50,138 nucleotides of DNA, taken from assembly GCA_900757655.1 (NCBI GenBank), contig CAAEOT010000042.1, positions 1-50,138 of the forward strand. The letters run 5' to 3'. A model generated the notes under the pieces. The model did no database searches, had not been told where the DNA came from, and saw only the letters and a program-made list of their open reading frames with translations. Origin of the DNA: an uncultured Oscillospiraceae bacterium. Its GTDB lineage: Bacteria; Bacillota; Clostridia; Oscillospirales; Oscillospiraceae. Shown here piece by piece: positions 27,311 through 34,494 of this stretch. Within the stretch, counting starts at the first letter, position 1; each line of letters begins with the position of its first letter. The position numbers and the translations under genes are program-made.

Positions 27311-27422
27311 ACATCTTCTATCATCCAGACTATACTGTCGGTATCGGAATTGCACCGATTCAACCACATTCGGCTCGCGGACTATCACCGCCGGTCGGGA
27401 ATTACACCCTGCCCCGAAGACA
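27311..27422 (-). ncRNA. FMN riboswitch (RFN element)
   Basis: The minus strand carries the conserved RFN blocks in order: CTTCGGGGCAGGGTG, ATTCCCGACCGGCGGT, AGTCCGCGAGCC, GGTGCAATTCCGATACCGACAG and AGTCTGGATGATAGAAGAT. The ends AUGUCUUC and GAAGAUGU close P1 with G-U pairs. It senses FMN and controls ribU just downstream. Confidence 0.96.
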
Positions 27423-27449
27423 TCTCGATTCAGTTGTTTTACTGTCTGC

Positions 27450-27477
27450 ATTATAGCACAGTGTTTCCAGAATGCAA
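27450..27477 (-). promoter_or_regulatory. Promoter of the FMN riboswitch-ribU transcript
   Basis: On the minus strand TTGCAT (27477-27472), 16-bp spacer, TATAAT (27455-27450), about 28 nt ahead of the aptamer. Confidence 0.7.
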
Positions 27478-27497
27478 GCACTTTTTTCAGGAAAGGT

Positions 27498-27526
27498 TTG
27501 ACAGATGCGTTCCGGGCGCGTACAAT
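27498..27526 (+). promoter_or_regulatory. Sigma-A promoter for the SLOG protein
   Basis: TTGACA (27498-27503), 17-bp spacer, TACAAT (27521-27526), 31 nt before the start codon and divergent from the ribU promoter. Confidence 0.8.
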
Positions 27527-27557
27527 GGAGGCCACCACTGAAAAGGAGGCTGCCGCC

Positions 27558-28079
27558 ATGCCCGAGCGCGAAAACACCTGCTGCTTCACCGGCCACCGGG
27601 AATACAAGCTGCCCTGGGGCAGCGATGAGAATGACCCCCGCTGCCACAAGCTGCAGCAGCAGCTCTTTGACGCCGTGGACGCCGTCTACGCCGCCGGCAT
27701 CCGCCACTTCATCTGCGGCATGGCCAACGGCTGCGACCTGTATTTTTTCGATGCCGCGCGCTATCTGCGCCTGCAGCACCCGGAGGTCACGATCGAGGCG
27801 GCCATCCCCTACTCCGGCCAGGCCGACCGCTGGCGGCCGGAGCTGCGCGAGCGCTATGCCTACGACCTGCGCCAGTGCGACTATCAGACGCTCGTGCAGG
27901 AGACGTACACCCCCGGGTGCATGATGCGCCGCAACCGCTACATGGTCGATGCCTCGCGCATCCTCATCGCGGCGTTTGACGGCCGGCCCGGCGGCACGGC
28001 CCGCACGCTCGAATACGCCGCCCAACGCCGGCTGGAGATCATCCAGATCCCGATCGACAGCGCACCGGCGGAAAGATAA
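27558..28079 (+). CDS. SLOG-family protein (DUF1273/YpsA-like)
   Basis: A 173-aa protein with a Rossmann-like SLOG fold, a group thought to bind nucleotide or NAD-type ligands. The N-terminal CCFTGHREYKLPWG matches the DUF1273/YpsA start. GIRHFICGMANGCDLYFFDAARYL holds the glycine-rich ligand loop, and GGTARTLEYAAQRRLEIIQI the C-terminal strand-helix. AAGGAGG precedes the ATG at 27558. The upstream in-frame ATG at 27498 is inside the promoter. It is a single gene. The biological role is unknown, and the B. subtilis relative affects cell division when overproduced. Confidence 0.8.
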   Translation: MPERENTCCFTGHREYKLPWGSDENDPRCHKLQQQLFDAVDAVYAAGIRHFICGMANGCDLYFFDAARYLRLQHPEVTIEAAIPYSGQADRWRPELRERYAYDLRQCDYQTLVQETYTPGCMMRRNRYMVDASRILIAAFDGRPGGTARTLEYAAQRRLEIIQIPIDSAPAER

Positions 28080-28083
28080 GAAA

Positions 28084-28124
28084 ACACGGGGGACGCCCAT
28101 CGGCGTTCCCCGTGTGCGGTTTTT
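28084..28124 (+). terminator. Bidirectional terminator between SLOG gene and hypA
   Basis: ACACGGGGGACGCC (28084-28097) pairs with GGCGTTCCCCGTGT (28102-28115) over 14 bp with one G-U pair. T-rich tails follow on both strands (GCGGTTTTT on plus, TTTTC on minus), so it can end both converging transcripts. Confidence 0.75.
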
Positions 28125-28131
28125 GCGGCTG

Positions 28132-28476
28132 CTAGCAGGCTTCGATCTCCTTGATGGTGTACTCGTTGCCGCTGAGCAGATAAGTATGCTCACTCTTGCA
28201 GTGGGGGCATATCTTGGCGTATTTGACCGTGGGGTATGTCTGTTTGCAATCCTCACAATAGGTCACGGCGGGGAGCGTCTCGATCTTCAGCTCCGCGCCC
28301 TTGAGATACTGTGATTTTTCCACTGCCCACTTCCAGCAGTCGGTCAGGTAGTACGGGATGATGCCGCTGACCTCCCCGACCTCCAGCGTAACACTGGCGA
28401 CCTGGGTCAGGTGGTTTTCCTCGACGACCTTTTCGACCTCCTGGATGACATAGAACACGGTTCCCAGTTCGTGCAT
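28132..28476 (-). CDS. hypA: Hydrogenase nickel incorporation protein HypA
   Basis: A 114-aa metallochaperone that delivers nickel to [NiFe]-hydrogenase. It begins MHE, where His2 binds nickel. The zinc site uses two CxxC pairs, CEDC (Cys74, Cys77) and CPHC (Cys90, Cys93). Length and order are as in the HypA/HybF family. It lies 21 nt behind the large FeS/flavin oxidoreductase and is co-transcribed with it. No hydrogenase or other hyp gene is in the window, so this pair is separated from the main maturation genes, or HypA here serves another redox complex. The N-terminal stretch is close to the usual MHE-L pattern. Confidence 0.88.
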   Translation of the reverse strand: MHELGTVFYVIQEVEKVVEENHLTQVASVTLEVGEVSGIIPYYLTDCWKWAVEKSQYLKGAELKIETLPAVTYCEDCKQTYPTVKYAKICPHCKSEHTYLLSGNEYTIKEIEAC

Positions 28477-28497
28477 CGTGTGGTTCCTCCGGTCGGC

Positions 28498-31224
28498 TTA
28501 CTTTGCGCGCTTGCCCTTGATGTCCTTGATGGTGAGCTTCGCTGCACGCTTGACCATTTGCGGCAGGATGGCCTTCATCTTGTCCTCGGTGCGGGTCATG
28601 CGGCTGGCCTCCGGCACGTCGCGGGTCAGATGGATGGCATCAAACTCACAGCGCGTGGTGCACAGGCCGCAGCCGATGCACTTGTTCTGGTCGACGACGG
28701 ACACGCCGCAGCCGAGGCAGCGGGACGCCTCCGCCTTGACCTGCGCCTCGGTAAAGGTGATGCGGTCGTTCGAGAACGTCTTGGCCTTGCTCGCGTCATG
28801 GGCGACGGTCTGGCGTGCCGGGGCATCGAAGCAGTCGATCGGCACAACAGCGGCCTTCTTGTCGAGCTCGTAGAACTCGCGCGGGTCACGCGCCAGCGTC
28901 AGGCTCTGGCCCTCATGCACGTAGCGGTGCAGGGAGATGGCGCCCTCGCGGCCGGCCGCGATCGCGTCGATGGCAAACTTCGGGCCGGTGACCACGTCGC
29001 CGCCGGCAAAGATGTCGGGCTGCGCGGTCTGATACGTCACACCGTCGGCCTGGACGGTGCCGTTGCGGTTGAAGACCATAGCCTCCGGCGCGATGCGGCC
29101 AAGGTCGACGCGCTGGCCGATGGCGCCGATGACGGACGTGACCTCGATGGTCTCGAACTTGCCGGTGCCAACGGGCTTGCGGCGGCCCTTCGCGTCGGGC
29201 TCGCCCAGCTCCATGATCTCAACCTTGAGGGCCTTGACCTTGCCGTTTTCGCCGAGGATCTCGGCCGGAGCGCTCAGGAAGCGGAACTGCACGCCCTCTT
29301 CCATGGCTTCCGCGACTTCCTCCGCGTCCGCCGGCATCTCAGCCTGGCTGCGGCGGTAGATGATGTAGGTATCCTTCGCGCCGAGGCGGATGGCCGTGCG
29401 GCAGACGTCCATGGCGACATTGCCGCCGCCGATGACGGCGCACTTTTTGCCGATACGCGGCTTCTTGCCGAGGTTGACCTTGCGCAGGAAGTCCACGCCG
29501 CCATACACGCCGGAGAGGTCCTCACCGGGCACGCCGATGGGTGCGCTCTTCTGCGCGCCGATGGCGAGGTAGAAGCCCTTGTAGCCCTGCTCGCGCAGCT
29601 GGTCGATGGTGAGATCCTTGCCGATCTCGACGCCGCACTGGAAGTGGACGCCCATCTCCCGGAGCACCTCGATCTCGGCGTTGACAACGTCCTTCTCGAG
29701 GCGGAAGCTCGGGATACCGAGGGTCAGCATGCCGCCGGGCACCTCGTTTTTATCAAACACGGTGACGTTTTCGTAGCCCATGTTCGCCAGATAGTAGGCG
29801 CACGACAGACCGGCCGGGCCGGCGCCGATGATGGCGATCTTCTCCGGGTACGGATCGGCGATGCCGCGGTGGGTGATAACTTTCGGGATGTAGCGCTTGT
29901 CGGCCTGGAGCTCCTGCTCGGCGACAAACTTCTTGATCTCGTCGATGGCGACGGCGCGGTCGACATCGCCGCGGGTGCAGGCTTCCTCGCAGCGGCGGTT
30001 GCAGATGCTGCCGCAGACGGCCGGGAACGGGTTATCCTGCTTGATGAGCTTGAGCGCGTCCAGATAGCGGCCCTGCGCGGCCAGATTGATATAGCCCTGC
30101 ACGGCGATGTGCGCCGGGCAGGCGGTCTTGCAGGGGGCGGTGCCGGACTCGTGGCACTGCTTCTGGTTGTCGTCCTTATAGTTCGGGCTCCACATGTGCT
30201 CGCCCCAGTGGTTATCGTCCGGCAGCGGCTGCTGCGGATAGACCACGGGGCCGGTCTTGGTGCACAGCTTCTGGCCGAGCTTGGCGGCGCCGGCCGGGCA
30301 GACCTCGGCGCACTTGCCGCAGGCGACGCACTTGTCGGCATCGACGTGGGCGCGGTAAGCAGAGGCGGACATATTGGGCGTGTTGAACAGCTGGCTCGTT
30401 CTCAGTGCGAAGCAGGAGCCGAGCGCGCAGTTGCAGATGGCGAAGATCTTGTCCTCGCCGTCGATGTTCGTGATCTGGTGGACATAGCCGTTGTCCTCGG
30501 CGCGCTGGATGATCTCCATCGCCTCTTCATAGGTAATGTCGCGGCCCTTGCCGGTCTCGCGGCAGTAGTCGGCAAACTGGCCGACGGCAATGCACATCTC
30601 ATCCTGCAGCTCGCCGCAGCCCTGCCCCTGAAGGCGCATGACGTTGCGGCAGGAGCAATAGCCGACGCCGAGGTGGCCCTCATACTTTTTCAGCCAGTGG
30701 GAGATGTGCTCGATGTCGACCGACTCGTTCGTGGCCGGGATAGCCTTCTCGACCGGGATGACGTGCATGCCGATGCCAGCGCCTCCGGGAGGCACCATGC
30801 AGGTGATCTTCGTCAGCGGCAGAAACGCCATGCGCTCGAAAAACTGCCCGATCTCCGGGTGCTCCTCCACCTGCTGGAGGTTCATGTTCATCAGCTCCGC
30901 AGAACCGGGCACGAAGATCGGCAGCGTCCACTGCTTGTGATGGTCGGCGTTCTCCCAGTTGTACTCGAGCAGGCCGATCATGGACATCTGGTCAAACAGC
31001 TGCTCGATGTAGACCGGATCCTTTCCCGTCTTTTTGCTCATCTCCGCCGGGGTGGTCGGCACGCGCACCTTCATCGCGAGCGCGAGCTCCGCCATCTCGT
31101 CGGTGACGACGCTGGCCAGGCCATAATACTCGGGTGAATCCTCGTCGAGCTTCGTCATGCCGAGCTTGACGTCCACACGGTCCGTGATCTTTTTGCCCAG
31201 CTTCAGAATCAGTTCTCTTGCCAT
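28498..31224 (-). CDS. FeS/FAD oxidoreductase, GltD-like with an N-terminal ferredoxin module
   Basis: A 908-aa cytoplasmic flavoprotein. Residues 1-100 look like a winged-helix-type start. Residues 180-300 carry many cysteines (YCSCRNVMRLQGQGCG, CNCALGSCF). A 4Fe-4S motif CVACGKCAEVCP is at about 299-310. The GltD-like part begins with CKTACP and the cysteine-rich CGSICNRRCEEAC (about 404-416). It has two dinucleotide-binding loops, IIGAGPAGLSCAYYLA (about 465) and VIGGGNVAMD (about 597), and the FAD motif DIFAGGDVVTGP. The C-terminus has further cysteines in CLGCG and CIGCGLCTTRC. It should move electrons between NAD(P)H, FAD and FeS centres. The neighbour hypA hints at a hydrogenase link. 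The true partner and substrate are unknown. Confidence 0.85.
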   Translation of the reverse strand: MARELILKLGKKITDRVDVKLGMTKLDEDSPEYYGLASVVTDEMAELALAMKVRVPTTPAEMSKKTGKDPVYIEQLFDQMSMIGLLEYNWENADHHKQWTLPIFVPGSAELMNMNLQQVEEHPEIGQFFERMAFLPLTKITCMVPPGGAGIGMHVIPVEKAIPATNESVDIEHISHWLKKYEGHLGVGYCSCRNVMRLQGQGCGELQDEMCIAVGQFADYCRETGKGRDITYEEAMEIIQRAEDNGYVHQITNIDGEDKIFAICNCALGSCFALRTSQLFNTPNMSASAYRAHVDADKCVACGKCAEVCPAGAAKLGQKLCTKTGPVVYPQQPLPDDNHWGEHMWSPNYKDDNQKQCHESGTAPCKTACPAHIAVQGYINLAAQGRYLDALKLIKQDNPFPAVCGSICNRRCEEACTRGDVDRAVAIDEIKKFVAEQELQADKRYIPKVITHRGIADPYPEKIAIIGAGPAGLSCAYYLANMGYENVTVFDKNEVPGGMLTLGIPSFRLEKDVVNAEIEVLREMGVHFQCGVEIGKDLTIDQLREQGYKGFYLAIGAQKSAPIGVPGEDLSGVYGGVDFLRKVNLGKKPRIGKKCAVIGGGNVAMDVCRTAIRLGAKDTYIIYRRSQAEMPADAEEVAEAMEEGVQFRFLSAPAEILGENGKVKALKVEIMELGEPDAKGRRKPVGTGKFETIEVTSVIGAIGQRVDLGRIAPEAMVFNRNGTVQADGVTYQTAQPDIFAGGDVVTGPKFAIDAIAAGREGAISLHRYVHEGQSLTLARDPREFYELDKKAAVVPIDCFDAPARQTVAHDASKAKTFSNDRITFTEAQVKAEASRCLGCGVSVVDQNKCIGCGLCTTRCEFDAIHLTRDVPEASRMTRTEDKMKAILPQMVKRAAKLTIKDIKGKRAK

Positions 31225-31295
31225 GTTTCAGGCTCCTTTCTTCCCCTTTAAATATTTTGTTTTCATTCCCTGGTTTGTGAATAGATACGCAATCT

Positions 31296-31325
31296 ATTGT
31301 AGCACATCTCACACATACAATTCAA
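31296..31325 (-). promoter_or_regulatory. Promoter of the oxidoreductase-hypA operon
   Basis: On the minus strand TTGAAT (31325-31320), 18-bp spacer, TACAAT (31301-31296), about 70 nt before the start codon. Confidence 0.6.
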
Positions 31326-31387
31326 TATGCAAATGCGCGACACTTTGTTGAAGATTGCAAAATTCCGGTCAACTTTGCCTGCCTGTC

Positions 31388-31416
31388 TTGACATTTTCAA
31401 CAGGCGGTGCTATGCT
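31388..31416 (+). promoter_or_regulatory. Sigma-A promoter of the MBL-fold hydrolase
   Basis: TTGACA (31388-31393), 17-bp spacer, TATGCT (31411-31416), about 52 nt before the start codon. Confidence 0.8.
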
Positions 31417-31468
31417 TTTTCATAACCATTTGGTCAATATCGCGCAGATTCTCGAGGAGGAAACGGCA

Positions 31469-32311
31469 ATGGCTCAGATCCGGATCCATGTTCTGCACTG
31501 TGGAAAGATCGGCGTGGCGCCGAACCTGCCGGCCAGCGCTCAGTGGCGCTGGCCGGCAAAGGCGGACGCGCGGCGGCTGAAGAACGACGCGCGCATCTGG
31601 CTGCCGGTGTCGGCGTATCTGGTGGAGCACCCAAAGGGATTGTTTCTGGTGGACGCCGGGCTGCCGCGCACCGTGAGCCCGACCGGCATCGAGGACCGCG
31701 CCGCACAGCTGCGCATGTTCGGCCGCGGGTGGTACACGCTCGTGCACAGCATCGTGGAGCCGGGGCAGTCGATCGGCGAGCAGCTGGCCGCGCGCGGCAT
31801 CCGGCCGCAGGATCTGGACTATGTGCTCTTTTCCCACCTCGATCCGGACCACATTGCGGGTATCAGCGAGGTGCGGGGCGCAAAGCGTCTGCTGGTGGCG
31901 GAGGAGGAGTACTTCTGGTCGTGCCGCGTGAACCTGCGCTACACCTCCCGCAGGCTGTGGATGGACGAGCCGCCGGAACGGTTCTGGTACCGCGTGAACC
32001 ACATCGGGCCGGAGAGCCGCTCATACGACCTGTTCGGGGACGATTCAGTTCATCTCGTGCACGTCGCCGGGCACACGGAGGGCATGTTCGCAACGCTCAT
32101 CCGCAATGGTGACCGGTACGTGCTGCTCAATGCCGACGGCGCGGCAAGCCCGCGCTCGTGGGCGGAGGGTACCGTGCCCGGCATCTGCGAAAACAGCGTG
32201 CGCGCCAAAAAGGCGCTCGACTGGATCGGCGGGATGAGCCGCGACGGCGCCTGCGTGGCGTCCCTGTGCAGCCACGACCCGGATGTCGCACCGCAAACCA
32301 TCGAATTTTAG
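31469..32311 (+). CDS. MBL-fold metallo-hydrolase (AHL-lactonase-like)
   Basis: A 280-aa metallo-beta-lactamase fold enzyme. The metal motif reads SHLDPDHIAG (HxDxDH, near residue 122), with VHVAGHTEGM near 200 and NADGA near 220 giving further ligands. The final SHDPD near the C-terminus provides the last His region. The overall plan is close to N-acyl-homoserine-lactonase-like hydrolases, but many members have other substrates. GAGGAGG lies 8 nt before the ATG at 31469. A longer frame to 31355 begins upstream of the promoter and is rejected. It is a single gene, with no clear terminator before the met promoter. Confidence 0.85.
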   Translation: MAQIRIHVLHCGKIGVAPNLPASAQWRWPAKADARRLKNDARIWLPVSAYLVEHPKGLFLVDAGLPRTVSPTGIEDRAAQLRMFGRGWYTLVHSIVEPGQSIGEQLAARGIRPQDLDYVLFSHLDPDHIAGISEVRGAKRLLVAEEEYFWSCRVNLRYTSRRLWMDEPPERFWYRVNHIGPESRSYDLFGDDSVHLVHVAGHTEGMFATLIRNGDRYVLLNADGAASPRSWAEGTVPGICENSVRAKKALDWIGGMSRDGACVASLCSHDPDVAPQTIEF

Positions 32312-32369
32312 AATCGATGCATTCAATTTTTCTAATACGTATTCTGCACTGCTTTTGTGGATTCTGGGG

Positions 32370-32398
32370 TTGACAAGCGCGGAAAACTGCGTTATACT
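32370..32398 (+). promoter_or_regulatory. Strong sigma-A promoter of the met leader-metNIQ operon
   Basis: A perfect TTGACA (32370-32375), 17-bp spacer and TATACT (32393-32398). Transcription should start near 32405, giving a leader of about 270 nt before metN. Confidence 0.9.
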
Positions 32399-32452
32399 GC
32401 GCTCGTTTCCACAGGAAACCGTGATTTTTAACGAAAGGAGACGCGTCGTATT

Positions 32453-32569
32453 ATGAAGTTTGCTCAGACGAACAACATGATGATGGCTATGATGATGTAC
32501 ATGCCCGGCTGCATGTGCATGTCTCGTCGTGCTCAGAAATATGACTCGTCTTGTGTTCGCTTCCAATAA
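32453..32569 (+). CDS. Methionine-rich leader peptide (38 aa), candidate attenuator of metNIQ
   Basis: A short ORF, below usual length cut-offs, just after a perfect promoter. AAAGGAG is at 32434-32440. Ten of 38 residues are methionine (positions 1, 9-11, 13-15, 17, 21 and 23), with three Cys (20, 22, 34). The core reads MMMAMMMYMPGCMCM. The rest is ordinary (SRRAQKYDSSCVRFQ). The stop at 32567-32569 lies 28 nt before the terminator stem at 32598. The peptide itself probably has no job: the run of Met codons would stall ribosomes when Met-tRNA is scarce. The alternative of a small metal-binding Met/Cys peptide is possible but does not explain the terminator or metNIQ behind it. The peptide is far too rich in Met for chance. 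Confidence 0.85.
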   Translation: MKFAQTNNMMMAMMMYMPGCMCMSRRAQKYDSSCVRFQ

Positions 32570-32621
32570 CGGCTGATCCAAATTCCAAGCCGTATCCGCA
32601 GAGGCCGGAAGACAACGAGTC
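32543..32621 (+). promoter_or_regulatory. Candidate antiterminator pairing in the met leader
   Basis: The end of the leader ORF can pair with the 5' arm and loop of the terminator. GACTCGT (32543-32549) matches ACGAGTC (32615-32621), TGT (32552-32554) matches ACA (32612-32614) and CTTCC (32560-32564) matches GGAAG (32607-32611). That is 15 pairs with two small bulges. Ribosomes stalled on Met codons (last at 32519-32521) leave this strand free, so it can block the terminator. A ribosome reaching the stop at 32567 covers it. Found by eye, no energy computed. Confidence 0.55.
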
Positions 32622-32640
32622 TTCCGGCCTCTGCTTTTTT
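32598..32640 (+). terminator. Attenuator terminator between the Met leader and metN
   Basis: GCAGAGGCCGGAAGAC (32598-32613), loop AACGA, GTCTTCCGGCCTCTGC (32619-32634) is a perfect 16-bp stem followed by six T (32635-32640). It stands between the leader ORF and metN, so metNIQ can only be transcribed by read-through or from another promoter. None was seen after it. Confidence 0.92.
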
Positions 32641-32676
32641 GTTCCGAAAAATTCATTCTGTGAGGGAGAATCTACC

Positions 32677-33681
32677 ATGATCGAAATCGAACATCTCAAC
32701 AAGACCTACCCCTCCCCGGGCGGCGACATCCACGCACTGCGGGACGTTGACCTCCGCATCGAGGACGGCGAGATCTTCGGCATCATCGGCCTGAGCGGCG
32801 CCGGCAAGAGCACGCTCGTGCGCTGTATCAACCTCCTCGAGCGGCCGACCTCCGGCACGGTGCGCATCGACGGGCGCGACATGATGCAGCTCAGCCGCCG
32901 CGACCTGCTCAAGGCCCGGCAGGACATCGGCATGATCTTCCAGAGCTTCAACCTGCTCGAGCAGCGCACGGTGCTGCGCAACATCTGCTTCCCGCTCGAG
33001 ATCGCGGGCGTCAAGCGCGACGAGGCACAGGCCCGCGCCGCCGAGCTGCTCGAACTCGTTGGACTGTCCGACCGCGCGAAAGCGTATCCCTCGCAGCTTT
33101 CCGGCGGCCAGAAGCAGCGTGTGGCTATCGCCCGCGCCCTCGCCACGCGGCCGAAATACCTCCTGTGCGATGAGGCCACCAGCGCCCTCGACCCGAACAC
33201 CACGCAGTCGATTCTACGCCTGCTTAAGGAGATCAACCAGACGCTCGGCGTGACGATCGTCGTCATCACGCACGAGATGCGCGTCATCGAACAGATCTGC
33301 CAGCGCGTGGCTGTCATCGACCAGAGCTGCATCGCCGAGATCGGCAACGTCAGCGATGTGTTCACACACCCGAAGTCCGACATCGCCAAGGCGCTCATCC
33401 TTCCGAAGAGCCCGGCCGAAAATCTCCCGCCGTGCACGGGCAAGCGTCTGCGCCTCGTCTTCGACGGCAGCTGCTCCAACGAGCCGGTCATCTCGCGCAT
33501 CACGCTCGAGTGTCACGTGCCGGTGAACATTCTCTTCGCCGACACCCGCATTGTCGAGGGCAGCATCTATGGCCACATGGTCATCGACCTGCCCGACGAT
33601 CCGCAGCAGTTCCACGATGTGCTGCGTTGGCTCGATCACAACCACATCTCTTATCTACAGGAGGATGGAAGTCATGTCTGA
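32677..33681 (+). CDS. metN: Methionine ABC transporter ATP-binding protein MetN
   Basis: A 334-aa ATPase that powers import of methionine. It has Walker A GLSGAGKST at about residue 38-46, the signature LSGGQKQRVAIARALA, Walker B LLCDEATSALD and the H-loop His in VVITHEMR. The C-terminal NIL domain (about 250-334, VFDGSCSNEPVISRITLECHVPVNIL) is the regulatory domain that binds methionine and inhibits transport. The ATG at 32677 follows GAGGGA. The upstream frame starts inside the leader ORF. The stop overlaps metI. The NIL domain gives a second, protein-level feedback by methionine besides the leader control. Confidence 0.95.
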   Translation: MIEIEHLNKTYPSPGGDIHALRDVDLRIEDGEIFGIIGLSGAGKSTLVRCINLLERPTSGTVRIDGRDMMQLSRRDLLKARQDIGMIFQSFNLLEQRTVLRNICFPLEIAGVKRDEAQARAAELLELVGLSDRAKAYPSQLSGGQKQRVAIARALATRPKYLLCDEATSALDPNTTQSILRLLKEINQTLGVTIVVITHEMRVIEQICQRVAVIDQSCIAEIGNVSDVFTHPKSDIAKALILPKSPAENLPPCTGKRLRLVFDGSCSNEPVISRITLECHVPVNILFADTRIVEGSIYGHMVIDLPDDPQQFHDVLRWLDHNHISYLQEDGSHV

Positions 33682-34351
33682 TCTGCTCATCAAGCTCTGG
33701 CAAAACGGCATCTTGCAGCTCGGTATCTGGGAGACCATTTACATGACGCTCATCTCCACGTTCTTTGCCTATCTCATCGGCCTGCCGGTCGGCCTCATCC
33801 TGCGCATGACCGACCGCGACGGCATCCACCCCATCGGCTGGCTCAACCGCACGCTCGGCATCATCGTCAACGCCCTGCGCAGCATCCCGTTCATCATTCT
33901 CATGGTCGCCATGCTGCCGGTAGCAAAGTTCGTCGTCGGCACCAGCCTCGGCAACCGCGCCGTGATCGTGACGCTCGTCATCGCCGCCGCCCCGTATGTG
34001 GCACGCATGGTCGAGTCCGCCGCCAAGGAAGTGGACGCCGGCGTCATTGAGGCCGCGCAGTCCATGGGTGCGTCCACGTTCCGCATCATCTGGAAGGTCA
34101 TCATCCCGGAGGCCAAGCCCGCGCTCATCACCGGTGCCGTCATCTCCACCGTGACCATCCTCGGCTACTCCGCCATGGCCGGTACGATCGGCGGCGGCGG
34201 CCTCGGCCAGATCGCCATCACTTACGGCTACCAGAAGTACGACGATCAGATCGTCTGGCTGTGCGTGGCGCTGACGATCATCATCGTGCAGATCCTGCAG
34301 GAATTCGGCATGTACATCGCCCGCCGCACCGACCGGCGCGCCCGCACCTGA
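33674..34351 (+). CDS. metI: Methionine ABC transporter permease MetI
   Basis: A 225-aa permease with five to six membrane helices and the EAA loop EAAQSMGASTFRIIWKVIIPEAKPAL, which docks on MetN. The sequence GWLNRTLGIIVNALRSIPFIILM is typical for MetI. The start at 33674 has AGGAGG 9 nt upstream and overlaps the end of metN by 8 nt. An in-frame ATG at 33665 lies too close to that site. Confidence 0.94.
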   Translation: MSDLLIKLWQNGILQLGIWETIYMTLISTFFAYLIGLPVGLILRMTDRDGIHPIGWLNRTLGIIVNALRSIPFIILMVAMLPVAKFVVGTSLGNRAVIVTLVIAAAPYVARMVESAAKEVDAGVIEAAQSMGASTFRIIWKVIIPEAKPALITGAVISTVTILGYSAMAGTIGGGGLGQIAITYGYQKYDDQIVWLCVALTIIIVQILQEFGMYIARRTDRRART

Positions 34352-34364
34352 CAGGAGGCACCCC

Positions 34365-34481
34365 ATGCATCTGCACTATCCCGCGCTGTTGCGCGTGAAC
34401 ATCCGCCGCGGACGAATGTGCCGCTCCGGACTGCACACCCTATCATTCGAAACCACACAAATTCTAAAAACAAAAATATAA
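34365..34481 (+). CDS. Small ORF between metI and metQ (38 aa), unknown
   Basis: AGGAGG (34354-34359) precedes an ATG at 34365, and the 38-codon frame ends in TAA just where the metQ ribosome site begins (AAAGGAG). The product is basic, with MHLHYPALLRVNIRRGRMCR at the N-terminus and no membrane segment. I do not recognise it. The placement and ribosome site suggest translation, and it could be a coupling or leader-like peptide for metQ. It could also be chance, since nothing but the ribosome site supports it. There is no Met run as in the 32453 leader. Confidence 0.4.
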   Translation: MHLHYPALLRVNIRRGRMCRSGLHTLSFETTQILKTKI

Positions 34482-34494
34482 AGGAGAAACTATC

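Noticed and set aside
32312..32676. SAM riboswitch or T-box upstream of metN
   Set aside because: No SAM-I consensus blocks and no T-box GGGTGGNACCGCG motif were found. The leader has the Met-rich ORF and terminator instead.
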